Shown: piece by piece, positions 48,236-58,255 of the stretch
Position numbering within the stretch: the first letter of the stretch is position 1
Layout: the number at the start of each line of letters is the position of its first letter
Source: Methylorubrum populi
Lineage (GTDB): Bacteria > Pseudomonadota > Alphaproteobacteria > Rhizobiales > Beijerinckiaceae
Length of the DNA stretch: 64,000 bases
Assembly (NCBI GenBank): GCA_036946625.1
Contig: JAQIIU010000003.1
Span: 1,625,001 to 1,689,000, forward strand
Direction: 5' to 3'
Made by a program: the position numbers and the translations under genes
The notes under the pieces: generated by a model
What the model saw: only the letters and a program-made list of their open reading frames with translations
Database searches by the model: none
What the model was told of the DNA's origin: nothing

Positions 48236-48907
48236 TCAAGGCCGCGTCGCGAGCCAGACGACGTGGCGCGGCCCGCTCGTACCGCACGCCGGGAGGCGGA
48301 CTTCTTCGAGGGCGAAGCCGAGGCGCCGGAGCCGCGCCTTGAACTTGCGATCCGGCGAACCGGACCAGACGCCCAGCGTACCGCCGGGCTTGAGCGCCCA
48401 CTGTGCCCGCTTCAATCCCCACGCGTCGTAGAGCCGGTTGTTGGCTCGCCGCATCAGCCCTTCCGGACCATTGTCGACATCGAGCAGGATGGCATCCCAT
48501 CCCGCGGGCTCGGACTGAATCAGGCGGTTCACGTCCGTTTCGCGCAGCTCGACGCGCGGATCGTCCAGGCAGCCGTCGAACACCGGAGCAAGCGGTCCGC
48601 GCGCCCAGGCCGCGACGGCCGGGACGAGTTCGGCGACGACGATCCGGGCGTCCGGTCCCAGCGCATCCAGGGCGGCGCGAAGCGTGAAACCCATCCCGAG
48701 GCCGCCGATCAGCAGGCGGGGCGCCGGCCGGTCGGTGAGCCGCGCGCAGGCCAGAGAGGCCAGGGCTTCCTCCGAACTGCCGCGGGTGCTGTTCATCAAC
48801 TCGATGGTGCCGACGACGATCGAGAACTCGGCGCCTCGCTGCATCAGGGAAAGGCTCTTGCCGCCGCCGGGCACGAGGCTGGTCTCGACATGCACCCAGT
48901 CGTTCAT
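48236..48907 (-). CDS. Spermidine-synthase-like SAM-fold protein
   Basis: 223 residues from ATG 48907 (MNDWVHVETSLVPGGGKSLS). Rossmann-type SAM/decarboxy-SAM domain: RLLIGGLGMGFTLRAALDAL (glycine motif, about 64-83), ARIVVAELVPAVAAWARGPL (acidic end of strand 2), RVELRETDVNRLI and WDAILLDVDNGPEGLMRRAN. The layout matches SpeE-like proteins, but the N-terminal beta domain of true spermidine synthases is reduced, so it may be a methyltransferase or a polyamine-type enzyme of unknown substrate. It lies just upstream (in minus order after) tRNA-His. Confidence 0.85.
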   Translation of the reverse strand: MNDWVHVETSLVPGGGKSLSLMQRGAEFSIVVGTIELMNSTRGSSEEALASLACARLTDRPAPRLLIGGLGMGFTLRAALDALGPDARIVVAELVPAVAAWARGPLAPVFDGCLDDPRVELRETDVNRLIQSEPAGWDAILLDVDNGPEGLMRRANNRLYDAWGLKRAQWALKPGGTLGVWSGSPDRKFKARLRRLGFALEEVRLPACGTSGPRHVVWLATRP

Positions 48908-49035
48908 CGCTGCCTTTCTCGGCCGAGCGCCGAACGACGTGCGTCTCCCTGCTTCAAGACGCGTCCCGGGGAGAGGGTCGAAACGGAAAAGGGGTCGGCT
49001 CGATGCCAACCCCTTGATCCATCAACGGAATTCTC

Positions 49036-49112
49036 TGGTACCACCGCCCCGGCTCGAACGGGGGACCCCTAGATCCACAATCTAGTGCTCTAACCAACTG
49101 AGCTACGGCGGC
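49036..49112 (-). tRNA. tRNA-His (anticodon GTG)
   Basis: Minus strand from GCCGCCGTAGCTC at 49112 to an encoded CCA at 49036-49038. Anticodon loop tagattGTGgatcta. Acceptor GCCGCCG pairs with CGGTGGT and the discriminator is A, the form typical of alphaproteobacteria, which lack the usual extra G at position -1. Confidence 0.97.
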
Positions 49113-49319
49113 CCATGAGGGGGGGACTTATCCCGAGGCTCGCGGCATTTCAAGCGCCTTGAACACACCTGTCGGCGGATCGCGGCGATGATCCACCGGT
49201 GCGAGAGCGCTCCGTGCCGAAGGGGGTGCCGGCTCGGCACGAAAGAGCGCGTCGAAACGAACACTCGGGAACCATGCTCGATTGCAAAGCGATCCGACAC
49301 GGTTCTAGACCGCGCGCGC

Positions 49320-51206
49320 ATGGCCCACCGGCCTCGATTCCGGCCCCAGCCTTTCGCGAGTGCGATGAGTCCGTCTCCATCCCCCTCCGCCGTCCCCTTG
49401 GTTCAGGCGCCGGTGCGGCTCAGGGCCTGGGTCCGCGGCAGCGAGGTGGCTCTCGTCCTGCTCGCCGCCGCGACGGGCTGCATCGGCGGCCTCGCCGTCG
49501 CGGCGATGAGTGGGGCGACCCAGTTCCTGCGCGAAGCCCTGTATCGGCTCCCCGCGGGCCAGCGCCTCAGCGGTCTGACCGCCCTTCCCGGCGAGGGGCT
49601 GATAGGCTTTCCCTTCCTGGCGCCGGCGCTGGGTGGGGCCGTCCTCGGCCTGCTGCTCCTGCTCTCGACGCGGGGCAGCCGCAGCCGCAGGCGCCCGGTG
49701 ATCGATCCGATCGAGGCCAACGCGCTGCACGGGGGACGGATGTCGCTGCGCGGCTCGCTCGACGTCGCCGTGCAGAACGCCGTCTCGAACGGTTGCGGCG
49801 CCTCCGTCGGACTGGAGGCCGGCTACACGCAGGTCGCGGCCGGGATCGCCTCGCGCCTCGGCCTCGCCTTCGAGATGCGCCGCTCGGACCTGCGTACCCT
49901 GGTCGGCTGCGGTTCGGCGGCGGCGATCGCCGCGGCCTTCGGCTCGCCGCTCACCGGCGCCTTCTACGCCTTCGAACTGATCATCGGCACCTACACCATC
50001 GCGACGCTCGCCCCCGTCGTCGTCGCGGCTCTGTGCGGCAGCGTCGTCGCGCGGGCACTCGCGCCGCAGGCCGCCCTCGTCGATGTCGGCGCGCTGGCGC
50101 TCGCCAGAGGCACGGCGGTGGGTGCAGGCGACACGCTGCCCTGCCTCGCCCTCGGACTGATCTGCGCCGGCCTCGCGGTGCTGCTGATGCGCGGGGTGAC
50201 GCTGGTGGAACGGGGCTTTCGCGCCTCGCGCCTGCCGGCGCCGCTGCGACCGGTCCTCGGCGGCCTGTGCGTCGGCGGCCTTGCGCTCGCGACGACGCCC
50301 CAGGTGCTCTCGGCGGGGCACGGCGCGCTCCATGTCCATCTCGCGCCGGACGCGGCGGCCGGACTCGGCGCGCTCGCCGGGCTCGTCGTCGCCAAGGCCG
50401 CCGCCTCGGCGGTGTCGATCGGATCGGGCTTTCGCGGCGGCCTGTTCTTCGCCTCGCTGTTTCTCGGCGCACTGGTCGGACGCCTGTTCGCCGGATTCGT
50501 GCCGATGCTCTGGCCGGGCTTCGAGGCCCTGAGCCTCGCGCCGGTCGGCTACGCGGTGGTCGGCATGGGCGCCTTCGCCGTCGCGATCGTCGGCGGGCCG
50601 CTCACCATGACCTTCCTCGCCCTGGAGATGACCGGCAGCTTCCCCGTGACCGCGCTGGTTCTCGCCTCGGTGATCGCCTCCTCGCTGACGGTGCGGAAAA
50701 TCTTCGGCTACTCCTTCGCGACCTGGCGCTTCCACCTGCGCGGCGAGAGCATCCGCAGCGCCCACGATGTCGGCTGGATGCGCAGCCTGACGGTGGGGCG
50801 GATGATGCGCAAGGACATCCGCGCGGTCGCCCTCGACACGCCGATGGCGGCCTTCCTGCACGTCCATCCCCTCGGCTCGCCCTCCCGCGTCGTCATGGTG
50901 GATGCGCAGGATCGCTATGCCGGCGTGGTTCTGGTGCCGGAGGCCCATGCCCGGGCGGCCGAGAACGGCGGCGCGTTGCCCCGGCTCGCCGACGTGGTTC
51001 GCTACCCGGATGCGTTCCTGCTCGCGGACATGACCGTGAAGCAGGCGGCGGCGGCCTTCGACGGGGCCGAGAGCGAGGCGCTGGCGGTGCTCGACGGTGC
51101 GGAGAGCCGCCGGGTCATCGGGCTTCTGACGGAGAGCCACACGCTCAAGCGCTACAGCGAGGAACTCGATCGCCAGCGCCGCGCGATGCTCGGCGAGACG
51201 GCGTGA
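49320..51206 (+). CDS. ClC-family chloride channel or antiporter with divergent pore motifs, CBS-like C terminus
   Basis: 628 residues from ATG 49320; ATG 49365 is equally possible. About ten membrane helices from residue 45. The gating motif GREGP is replaced by GLEAG (ASVGLEAGYTQVAAGIAS, about 162-179), keeping the Glu but not its neighbours, and the GxFxP motif appears as GGLFFASLFLG without Pro. C-terminal soluble part (about 480-628) looks like a CBS pair (SLTVGRMMRKDIRAVALDTP; DMTVKQAAAAFDGAESEALA). It moves chloride or another halide across the inner membrane; fluoride or other selectivity cannot be told. Followed by a small exported protein 36 bases later. Confidence 0.88.
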   Translation: MAHRPRFRPQPFASAMSPSPSPSAVPLVQAPVRLRAWVRGSEVALVLLAAATGCIGGLAVAAMSGATQFLREALYRLPAGQRLSGLTALPGEGLIGFPFLAPALGGAVLGLLLLLSTRGSRSRRRPVIDPIEANALHGGRMSLRGSLDVAVQNAVSNGCGASVGLEAGYTQVAAGIASRLGLAFEMRRSDLRTLVGCGSAAAIAAAFGSPLTGAFYAFELIIGTYTIATLAPVVVAALCGSVVARALAPQAALVDVGALALARGTAVGAGDTLPCLALGLICAGLAVLLMRGVTLVERGFRASRLPAPLRPVLGGLCVGGLALATTPQVLSAGHGALHVHLAPDAAAGLGALAGLVVAKAAASAVSIGSGFRGGLFFASLFLGALVGRLFAGFVPMLWPGFEALSLAPVGYAVVGMGAFAVAIVGGPLTMTFLALEMTGSFPVTALVLASVIASSLTVRKIFGYSFATWRFHLRGESIRSAHDVGWMRSLTVGRMMRKDIRAVALDTPMAAFLHVHPLGSPSRVVMVDAQDRYAGVVLVPEAHARAAENGGALPRLADVVRYPDAFLLADMTVKQAAAAFDGAESEALAVLDGAESRRVIGLLTESHTLKRYSEELDRQRRAMLGETA

Positions 51207-51242
51207 GCGCGCCGCGCGTCCGGCCGTGCTATCGACGGCGGC

Positions 51243-51749
51243 ATGACCCTGCGCCCGATCCTCGCCGGCCTCGCCTTCACGCTCGCCCTCGCGGCATCGG
51301 CCCGCGCCGATTCCTGTGACGGCCTGACCGTGAGGCTGATCCGGGGGACCGGCGCCGCGCTGGCCGGGCGCACCGGATCGCTTGTGGTGTTCCGCGCCGT
51401 CGATGCCGACCGGATGAGCCTCGATTGCGCGGCGCCGCGGCGGCTGCTGTTCCGCTCGGATCGCCGCGAACCGCCGCGCGCCTTCTTCGTCCTGATCGGC
51501 CTCGCGGCGCGGACGCTGACCGGCGCTCCCGCGGACGCCGCCGAAGCGCTTGCCCTGCGCCTGCATGAGGACAGCCTGCTGACCGGCGAGCCGCAGCTCG
51601 GCCGCACGGGCGGCGCGGTGCTGCGCTGCGATCCCGGCGATCGGGCGGACGGCCTGAGCGCCGGCAGCCTCTGTCGTCTGGCGCAGGATCGTCCGCCCCG
51701 CAGGTCCGATCGCGGGGCGAGGCTTTCCCGTCCGGCGGGGCCGGGCTAG
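51243..51749 (+). CDS. Exported protein of unknown function
   Basis: 168 residues. Signal peptide MTLRPILAGLAFTLALAASA, cut before RADSC. The mature part (DSCDGLTVRLIRGTGAALAG; RMSLDCAAPRRLLFRSDRRE; TGGAVLRCDPGDRADGLSAG) has four Cys in the right spacing for two disulfides. No family recognised. It sits between the ClC gene (36 bases) and kdsA (9 bases) on the same strand and may be cotranscribed with both. Confidence 0.75.
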   Translation: MTLRPILAGLAFTLALAASARADSCDGLTVRLIRGTGAALAGRTGSLVVFRAVDADRMSLDCAAPRRLLFRSDRREPPRAFFVLIGLAARTLTGAPADAAEALALRLHEDSLLTGEPQLGRTGGAVLRCDPGDRADGLSAGSLCRLAQDRPPRRSDRGARLSRPAGPG

Positions 51750-51758
51750 AGCGGACGA

Positions 51759-52607
51759 ATGCCCGAGACCGCACATGCACCGAGCCCCGTCGTCCGAGCC
51801 GGCGACGTCGCCTTCGCCAACCACCTGCCGCTGGCGCTGATCGCCGGCCCCTGCCAGCTCGAAGGGCGCGACCACGCGCTCGAAGTCGCCGCCGCTCTCA
51901 AGGAGATGGCGGATCGGCTCGGCATCGGCCTCGTGTTCAAATCGTCGTTCGACAAGGCGAACCGCACCTCCGGGCGCTCCGCCCGCGGCGTCGGGCTCGA
52001 CGAGGCGCTGCCGGTCTTCGCCGAGATCCGCGAGAGCCTGGGGCTTCCGATCCTGACCGACGTGCACGCGGCCGAGCAATGCGCCCGGGCGGCGGAGGCC
52101 GTCGACATCCTGCAGATCCCGGCCTTCCTCTGCCGCCAGACCGACCTGCTGCTCGCCGCCGCCGCGACGGGGCGGGCGGTCAACGTCAAGAAGGGGCAGT
52201 TCCTCGCCCCGTGGGACATGGCGCACGTGGCCGCCAAGGTGATGCAGGCGGGCAACCCGAACGTCATCGTCACGGAGCGCGGCGCGTCGTTCGGCTACAA
52301 CACGCTCGTGTCCGACATGCGCGCGCTGCCGATCATGGCCCGCGTCACGAACGGCGCACCGGTGGTGTTCGACGCCACCCACTCGGTGCAGCAGCCGGGC
52401 GGGCAGGGGGCCACGTCGGGGGGCCAGCGGGAGTTCGTCGCGGTGCTCGCCCGCGCCGCGGTTGCGGTCGGCGTGGCGGGCGTGTTCATCGAGACGCATC
52501 CCGATCCCGACCGCGCCCCCTCCGACGGGCCGAACATGGTGGCGCTCGCCGACCTGCCCGCCCTGATCGAGACGCTGATGGCCTTCGACCGCCTCGCCAA
52601 GGCCTGA
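51759..52607 (+). CDS. kdsA: 3-deoxy-8-phosphooctulonate synthase
   Basis: 282 residues. Joins PEP and arabinose-5-phosphate to make KDO-8-phosphate for lipopolysaccharide. Family phrases: [89 protein letters not shown] and [20 protein letters not shown]. An active-site Cys/Asn choice marks metal dependence; here the N-terminal GPCQLE has Cys, consistent with metal-dependent class. The stop codon lies inside the first unit of a dispersed repeat. Confidence 0.96.
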   Translation: MPETAHAPSPVVRAGDVAFANHLPLALIAGPCQLEGRDHALEVAAALKEMADRLGIGLVFKSSFDKANRTSGRSARGVGLDEALPVFAEIRESLGLPILTDVHAAEQCARAAEAVDILQIPAFLCRQTDLLLAAAATGRAVNVKKGQFLAPWDMAHVAAKVMQAGNPNVIVTERGASFGYNTLVSDMRALPIMARVTNGAPVVFDATHSVQQPGGQGATSGGQREFVAVLARAAVAVGVAGVFIETHPDPDRAPSDGPNMVALADLPALIETLMAFDRLAKA

Positions 52608-52772
52608 TACCGTTTCCGCTTGATCGCTTCGGGTTTCGCCCCCCGTCATCGCGAGCGGTAGCGAAGCGATCCAGGGCGCGACCGGTCCGGAAAGGGCGCG
52701 CCCTGGATCGCCACGGCTTCGCCTCGCGATGACGCAGGAGAGGCCGAACTCATCAACCGGATGGCGTATGAG
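52605..52772. repeat. 168-base dispersed palindromic repeat, unit 1
   Basis: Begins tgataccgtttccg and ends cgtatgag. Inside are inverted arms cgtcatcgcgagcg...gaagcgatccagggcgcg and gcgccctggatcgccacgg...cgcgatgac, plus outer arms that are roughly inverse (taccgtttccg.ttgat / catcaaccggatg). Unit 2 at 53559-53727 is about 80 percent identical. It fills most of the 338-base gap after kdsA. Confidence 0.8.
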
Positions 52773-52945
52773 ACCTGCGCGCCGGATGGGCTTCAGGTCT
52801 CGTTCAGACGACGCAAGCTATCCGGAATGCAGTTCGGGATGGAGGCCGAGCCGGATACGGTCTTCGTGGCGCCCGGCGCCGGTGGGAACATTCGGCCAAG
52901 CTCGGTGTTTCGTCGTCAAGACACTTCTCGATTGGAAAGCATCCT

Positions 52946-53251
52946 ATGCGAAAGCTCGCTCTCGTCACCGCCGCCCTGATTTCCGTCGGCACGCTGACCA
53001 GCACGTCCGCCGACGCGCGTCCCTACGGTCGCGGCTACGGTCATTCTCACGGCCACTATCACGGTGGCTACGGTCCGCGGGCCTATTACGGCGGTCGCCG
53101 CCGCGGCATCGGTACGGGCGCGGCCGTGGGTCTCGGCATTGCCGGTCTGGCCGCCGGTGCGATCGCTGCCGGTGCGGCGCGCGACGCCTACGCCCGCGAC
53201 AGCTATTACGGCCGCCCGGCCTACGGCGGCTACTACGATTACGGCTACTGA
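52946..53251 (+). CDS. Small Gly/Tyr/His-rich exported protein
   Basis: 101 residues with a signal peptide (LALVTAALISVGTLTSTSA). The mature part is Gly, Tyr, His and Arg rich (GRGYGHSHGHYHGGYGPRAY) around a glycine-zipper hydrophobic segment (GTGAAVGLGIAGLAAGAIAA, about 51-70), ending PAYGGYYDYGY. Likely a cell-envelope or surface protein; no enzymatic role is suggested. A terminator follows. Confidence 0.8.
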   Translation: MRKLALVTAALISVGTLTSTSADARPYGRGYGHSHGHYHGGYGPRAYYGGRRRGIGTGAAVGLGIAGLAAGAIAAGAARDAYARDSYYGRPAYGGYYDYGY

Positions 53252-53275
53252 GGCGGCAGCTTCGGTCGAGTGAAG

Positions 53276-53298
53276 GGCGGCCGGTCAAACCGGCCGCC
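53276..53298 (+). terminator. Rho-independent terminator after the Gly/Tyr-rich gene
   Basis: Ten-base stem ggcggccggt / accggccgcc with a three-base loop, followed by ttttcttt. It lies 24 bases past the stop. Confidence 0.9.
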
Positions 53299-53342
53299 TT
53301 TTCTTTGTCCGCAAAACATCCCGACTTCTTCAGGAAGTGTGA

Positions 53343-53558
53343 AACCCTGTCTGACCGGCCGCCGTGTCTTCGTCAGGCCACGGCAAGGCGGGAGGAAAGC
53401 CCTGCTCCAGCCCCACCCTCATCCTGAGGTGCCGGAGCGCAGCGGAGGCCTCGAAGGGTGCTCCAGATCCCGCGCGATCCCTGGAGCACCCTTCGAGGCC
53501 GCTCACGCGGCACCTCAGGATGAGGGTCGAGATGGGAGCACCGCAGTCAAACAGGCTC
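53343..53558. mobile_element. MITE copy B (216 bp, opposite orientation)
   Basis: Right inverted end tcaaacaggctc at 53547-53558; left end aaccctgtctga is degenerate (9 of 12 matches). Flanking tga at 53340-53342 and 53559-53561. Contains the family palindrome. The right tga is also the first three bases of dispersed repeat unit 2, so the element inserted precisely at the end of that repeat. Confidence 0.85.
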
Positions 53559-53727
53559 TGATACCGTTTCCGATCGATCACTTCGGGTTTCGCCATCCTC
53601 CGTCATCGCGAGCGGCCGCGAAGCGATCCAGGGCGCGACATCTCCGGAAAGGTTGCGCCCTGGTTGGCCACGGCTTCGCCTCGCAAGGATGCAGGACAGG
53701 CGAGGTCATCAACCGGATGCGTATGAG
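53559..53727. repeat. 168-base dispersed palindromic repeat, unit 2
   Basis: Same order as unit 1 at 52605-52772: tgataccgtttccg, the cgtcatcgcgagcg / gccctgg / cttcgcctcgc arms, and tcatcaaccgg ending gtatgag. It sits in the 550-base gap before the TerB-like gene, next to MITE copy B. Confidence 0.8.
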
Positions 53728-53805
53728 CCTCGCAGAAGCGTCCGGGTTGCACGAGCCCCATTGTCGCGGCAGTTTGCGCCGCGTCGCAATGAGGCAGGGG
53801 GAATC

Positions 53806-54324
53806 ATGCCCGTCATCGCAGCCATCGTCGGAGCGTTCATGACCGGGCTGATGTACTATTTCATCTACGGCAACGGCATGGAGCAACTCGACCGCTATCT
53901 CGGTGACCGGCGCAACACCAAGCTCCGGGCGAAGAGCGAGGCCGCCTTCCGGTCGGCCCCGTTGCGAGCGATCCGCGATCCCGCCGACGCGGCCGGCGTG
54001 CTGATGCAACTCGTGGCGCTCGCTCGCGGCACGCCGACGCCGGATCAGGAGGCGGCGATCGAAGCGGAGTTGCGCAGGATCGTGGCTCCGAACGACGACG
54101 TGCCCGCGCGCCTGTCCTACATCCGCCACGCCGCGACCCAGGCCTCGGACGCCAACACGGCCATCGACCATCTGGCGCCGCTGCTGCGGGAAAAGCTCGA
54201 CCCGTCCGAGCGCGACGACCTGGAGCGGATGCTCGAAGCCGTGGCCGTCGTCCATGGCGGGCCGATCGAGACCCAGGAAAAGATGATCGCCCGCACCGTC
54301 CGCGTGCTGGCCGAGCAGCACTGA
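53806..54324 (+). CDS. Membrane-anchored TerB-like protein
   Basis: 172 residues from ATG 53806, preceded by aggcaggggg. An N-terminal membrane segment (MPVIAAIVGAFMTGLMYYFI) leads into a helical domain of the TerB/DjlA-N type: VLMQLVALARGTPTPDQEAA, SYIRHAATQASDANTAIDHL, DPSERDDLERMLEAVAVVHG, PIETQEKMIARTVRVLAEQ. The acidic TPDQ and GPIETQE turns recall metal-binding sites of that fold. Function not known. It is convergent with queF. Confidence 0.7.
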   Translation: MPVIAAIVGAFMTGLMYYFIYGNGMEQLDRYLGDRRNTKLRAKSEAAFRSAPLRAIRDPADAAGVLMQLVALARGTPTPDQEAAIEAELRRIVAPNDDVPARLSYIRHAATQASDANTAIDHLAPLLREKLDPSERDDLERMLEAVAVVHGGPIETQEKMIARTVRVLAEQH

Positions 54325-54332
54325 CGGACGCG

Positions 54333-54794
54333 TCAGCCGCGGCCGCGATAGGGCGCGACACCCTGCTCCGGCAGCCAGACGGATTTCGGCGGCTCGCCCG
54401 TCTGCCAGAACACGTCGATCGGGATGCCGCCGCGGGGATACCAGTAGCCGCCGATTCGCAGCCAGCGCGGTTCGAGCAAGGCGACGAGCCGCCGACCGAT
54501 GCCGACCGTGCAATCCTCGTGGAAGGCGCCGTGGTTGCGGAAGGCGCCGAGATAGAGCTTCAGCGACTTCGACTCGACCAGCCAACGATCCGGCACGTAG
54601 TCGATGACGAGAGTCGCGAAATCCGGCTGGCCGGTCACCGGGCAGAGCGAAGTGAATTCCGGCGCGGTGAAGCGGGCGAGGTAGTCGGTGTCGGCGTGCG
54701 GGTTGGGCACGCGGTCGAGCTGCGCTTCGTCCGGCGAGGCCGGGAGCGCCGTCGGGCGGCCGAGCTGCTTGGCGTGGTGTTCGATCGAATCCAT
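54333..54794 (-). CDS. queF: NADPH-dependent preQ1 synthase (7-cyano-7-deazaguanine reductase)
   Basis: 153 residues from ATG 54794 ([20 protein letters not shown]), the short type I form. Reduces preQ0 to preQ1 in queuosine synthesis. The catalytic Cys is in [19 protein letters not shown], and the QueF motif [20 protein letters not shown] follows, then the C-terminal [16 protein letters not shown]. The frame continues open upstream on the minus strand, but that part is opposite to enolase and not coding. No other queuosine genes in the window. Confidence 0.95.
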   Translation of the reverse strand: MDSIEHHAKQLGRPTALPASPDEAQLDRVPNPHADTDYLARFTAPEFTSLCPVTGQPDFATLVIDYVPDRWLVESKSLKLYLGAFRNHGAFHEDCTVGIGRRLVALLEPRWLRIGGYWYPRGGIPIDVFWQTGEPPKSVWLPEQGVAPYRGRG

Positions 54795-54971
54795 GGCGTG
54801 CCTATACGCGTCGCGACCGCGACCGCCTATTGCCTGCGGCGAATGTCGGGGCTTCGGACGGGCTGACCAAGCCGACTCAAGAAAAATTTCGATCCTTCGG
54901 AGAATTTGTAGGACTTGGCTGCCTTTCGCAGGTCGCCGGGCGCTTGCCGACGTGTCGAGGTTGGCGGATAA

Positions 54972-56348
<1,377 letters not shown>

Positions 56349-56446
56349 TCGTCCCTCGCGGATCCAAAGGCGCGGAACCGCTTCGGAACGGTTTCAGTGT
56401 CCGGAAACGCTTTCTTCACCTTGACCGGGCGATTCTCCCGCCCGCC

Positions 56447-56758
56447 ATGGTCATTCGTCGTCGCGTCCGCGCCATCGTCGTCCCCGCCGTCCTATGGGCG
56501 GTCTCGGCGCTCGTCGTCGGCTACTTCGTGCATCAGGCCGAAAGCGGAAGCCGGGGCCTGGAGGCCAAGCGCGTGCTCAAGGTCGAGGCCTACGGGCTGA
56601 CCCAGGAGTTGAACGCGGCCAAGGCCGAGCGAGGGACGTGGGAGCATCGCGTCTCGTTGCTGCGCAGCGATCAGATCGATCGAGACCTCCTCGAGGAGCG
56701 CGCCCGCGTCGTTCTCGGCCGTGTCCAGGCCAACGATGTGGTGATCATCGATCCGTGA
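56447..56758 (+). CDS. ftsB: Septum formation initiator family protein (FtsB/DivIC)
   Basis: 103 residues from ATG 56447. A short cytoplasmic start, one membrane helix (AIVVPAVLWAVSALVVGYFV, about 9-28), then a coiled coil (GLEAKRVLKVEAYGLTQELN, EHRVSLLRSDQ, DRDLLEERARVVLGRVQAND). This is the FtsB topology; FtsB joins FtsL and FtsQ at the division site. The position directly downstream of eno is the usual one in proteobacteria. MITE copy D starts 17 bases after the stop. Confidence 0.9.
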   Translation: MVIRRRVRAIVVPAVLWAVSALVVGYFVHQAESGSRGLEAKRVLKVEAYGLTQELNAAKAERGTWEHRVSLLRSDQIDRDLLEERARVVLGRVQANDVVIIDP

Positions 56759-56774
56759 ATTTTTATTCCTCTCA

Positions 56775-56986
56775 GAGCCTGTTTGACTGCAGTGATCCCA
56801 TCTCGCCCCTCATCCTGAGGTGCCGCGTGAGCGGCCTCGAAGGATCCTCCAGATCCCGCGCGATTCCTGGAGCCCCCTTCGAGGCCTCCGCTCCGGCACC
56901 TCAGGATGAGGGTTCAGGATGGGAGTAGGACCTTCCCTCGCCTTGCCGTTGCCTGACGAAGACACGGCGGCCGGTCAAACAGGCTC
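56775..56986. mobile_element. MITE copy D (212 bp)
   Basis: Perfect 12-bp ends gagcctgtttga (56775-56786) and tcaaacaggctc (56975-56986), flanked by a tca duplication (56772-56774, 56987-56989). Almost identical to copy A, with a small internal gap. It lies between ftsB and pdhA, about 175 bases before the pdhA start, so it is inside the likely promoter region of the PDH operon. Confidence 0.9.
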
Positions 56987-57162
56987 TCAAGTTGATCTGG
57001 CCCAAAATTCATTTGCCGAAATTTATTTGCACTGTCTTTGCCGCTCGGTTGTCGATGCAAACGTGGCGGTAACAGCACTTGAGGGCTGTCAGCCTTCCCC
57101 TCGATTTCCGGAAGTCGCTGCCCTAGAACGCCCTCCAACAGCGAGTTTTCGGGAGGATGCCG

Positions 57163-58212
57163 ATGGGTGCGGGCAGCGAGGCGGGGAAACCCGCGACGGG
57201 AACGGATGCGCCGCAGCATAAGCCCGCCCCGAACATCCCGCAGTTCACCAAGGACGAGGATCTTCACGCCTACCGCGAGATGCTGCTGATCCGACGCTTC
57301 GAGGAGAAGGCGGGCCAGCTCTACGGCATGGGCCTGATCGGCGGCTTCTGCCACCTCTATATCGGCCAGGAAGCGGTCGTGGTCGGCATGCAGATGGCCG
57401 GCGAGGACGGTGACCAGAACATCACCGGCTACCGCGACCACGGCCACATGCTCGCCTGCGGCATGGACGCGAAGGGCGTGATGGCCGAGTTGACCGGACG
57501 CCGCGGCGGCTATTCCCGCGGCAAGGGCGGCTCGATGCACATGTTCAGCCGCGAGAAGCAGTTCTTCGGCGGTCACGGCATCGTCGGCGCGCAGGTCGCG
57601 CTCGGTACCGGCCTCGCCTTCGCCGACGCCTACCTGAAGAACGGCAAGGTCAGCTTCACCTATATGGGCGACGGCGCCGCCAACCAGGGTCAGGTCTACG
57701 AGAGCTTCAACATGGCGGCCCTGTGGAAGCTGCCGGTCGTCTACGTGATCGAGAACAACCGCTACGCCATGGGCACCTCGGTGGCCCGCGCCTCGGCGCA
57801 GACGGATTTCTCCAAGCGCGGCCTCTCCTTCGGCATCCCCGGCGAGCAGGTCGACGGCATGGACGTGCGCACGGTCCGCGAGGCGGCGGCGCGTGCCATC
57901 GACCACGCCCGCTCGGGCGAAGGCCCCTACATCCTCGAGATGCAGACCTACCGCTACCGCGGCCACTCGATGTCCGACCCGGCCAAGTACCGGTCGAAGG
58001 ACGAGGTCTCGAAGATGCGCGACGAGCACGACCCGATCGAGATGGTGCGCAAGCGCCTGCTCGAAGCGCACGGCGTGCCCGAGGCCGACCTGAAGAGCGT
58101 CGACGCCAAGGTCCGCGAGATCGTCAACGAGGCCGCGGACTTCGCGACCCACGATCCCGAGCCCGATCCGTCGGAGCTCTGGACCGACATCCTTCTGGAA
58201 GCCCGCGCCTGA
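57163..58212 (+). CDS. pdhA: Pyruvate dehydrogenase E1 component, alpha subunit
   Basis: 349 residues from ATG 57163, chosen because gggagg is eight bases upstream; an ATG six bases earlier is too close to it. E1 decarboxylates pyruvate with thiamine diphosphate and acetylates the lipoyl arm of E2. TPP motif [20 protein letters not shown] (about 168-187), active-site [51 protein letters not shown] and [20 protein letters not shown]. First gene of pdhA-pdhB-DUF5076-pdhC-(DUF559)-lpd. 44 bases to pdhB. Confidence 0.97.
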   Translation: MGAGSEAGKPATGTDAPQHKPAPNIPQFTKDEDLHAYREMLLIRRFEEKAGQLYGMGLIGGFCHLYIGQEAVVVGMQMAGEDGDQNITGYRDHGHMLACGMDAKGVMAELTGRRGGYSRGKGGSMHMFSREKQFFGGHGIVGAQVALGTGLAFADAYLKNGKVSFTYMGDGAANQGQVYESFNMAALWKLPVVYVIENNRYAMGTSVARASAQTDFSKRGLSFGIPGEQVDGMDVRTVREAAARAIDHARSGEGPYILEMQTYRYRGHSMSDPAKYRSKDEVSKMRDEHDPIEMVRKRLLEAHGVPEADLKSVDAKVREIVNEAADFATHDPEPDPSELWTDILLEARA

Positions 58213-58255
58213 GGCGCCCGACCGTCGACGCACCCGGATCGATAGAGCAGCGCAC

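Noticed and set aside
49305..52649. Minus-strand open frame of 1114 codons opposite the ClC, hypothetical and kdsA genes
   Set aside because: No ribosome-binding or domain evidence; antisense of conserved genes.
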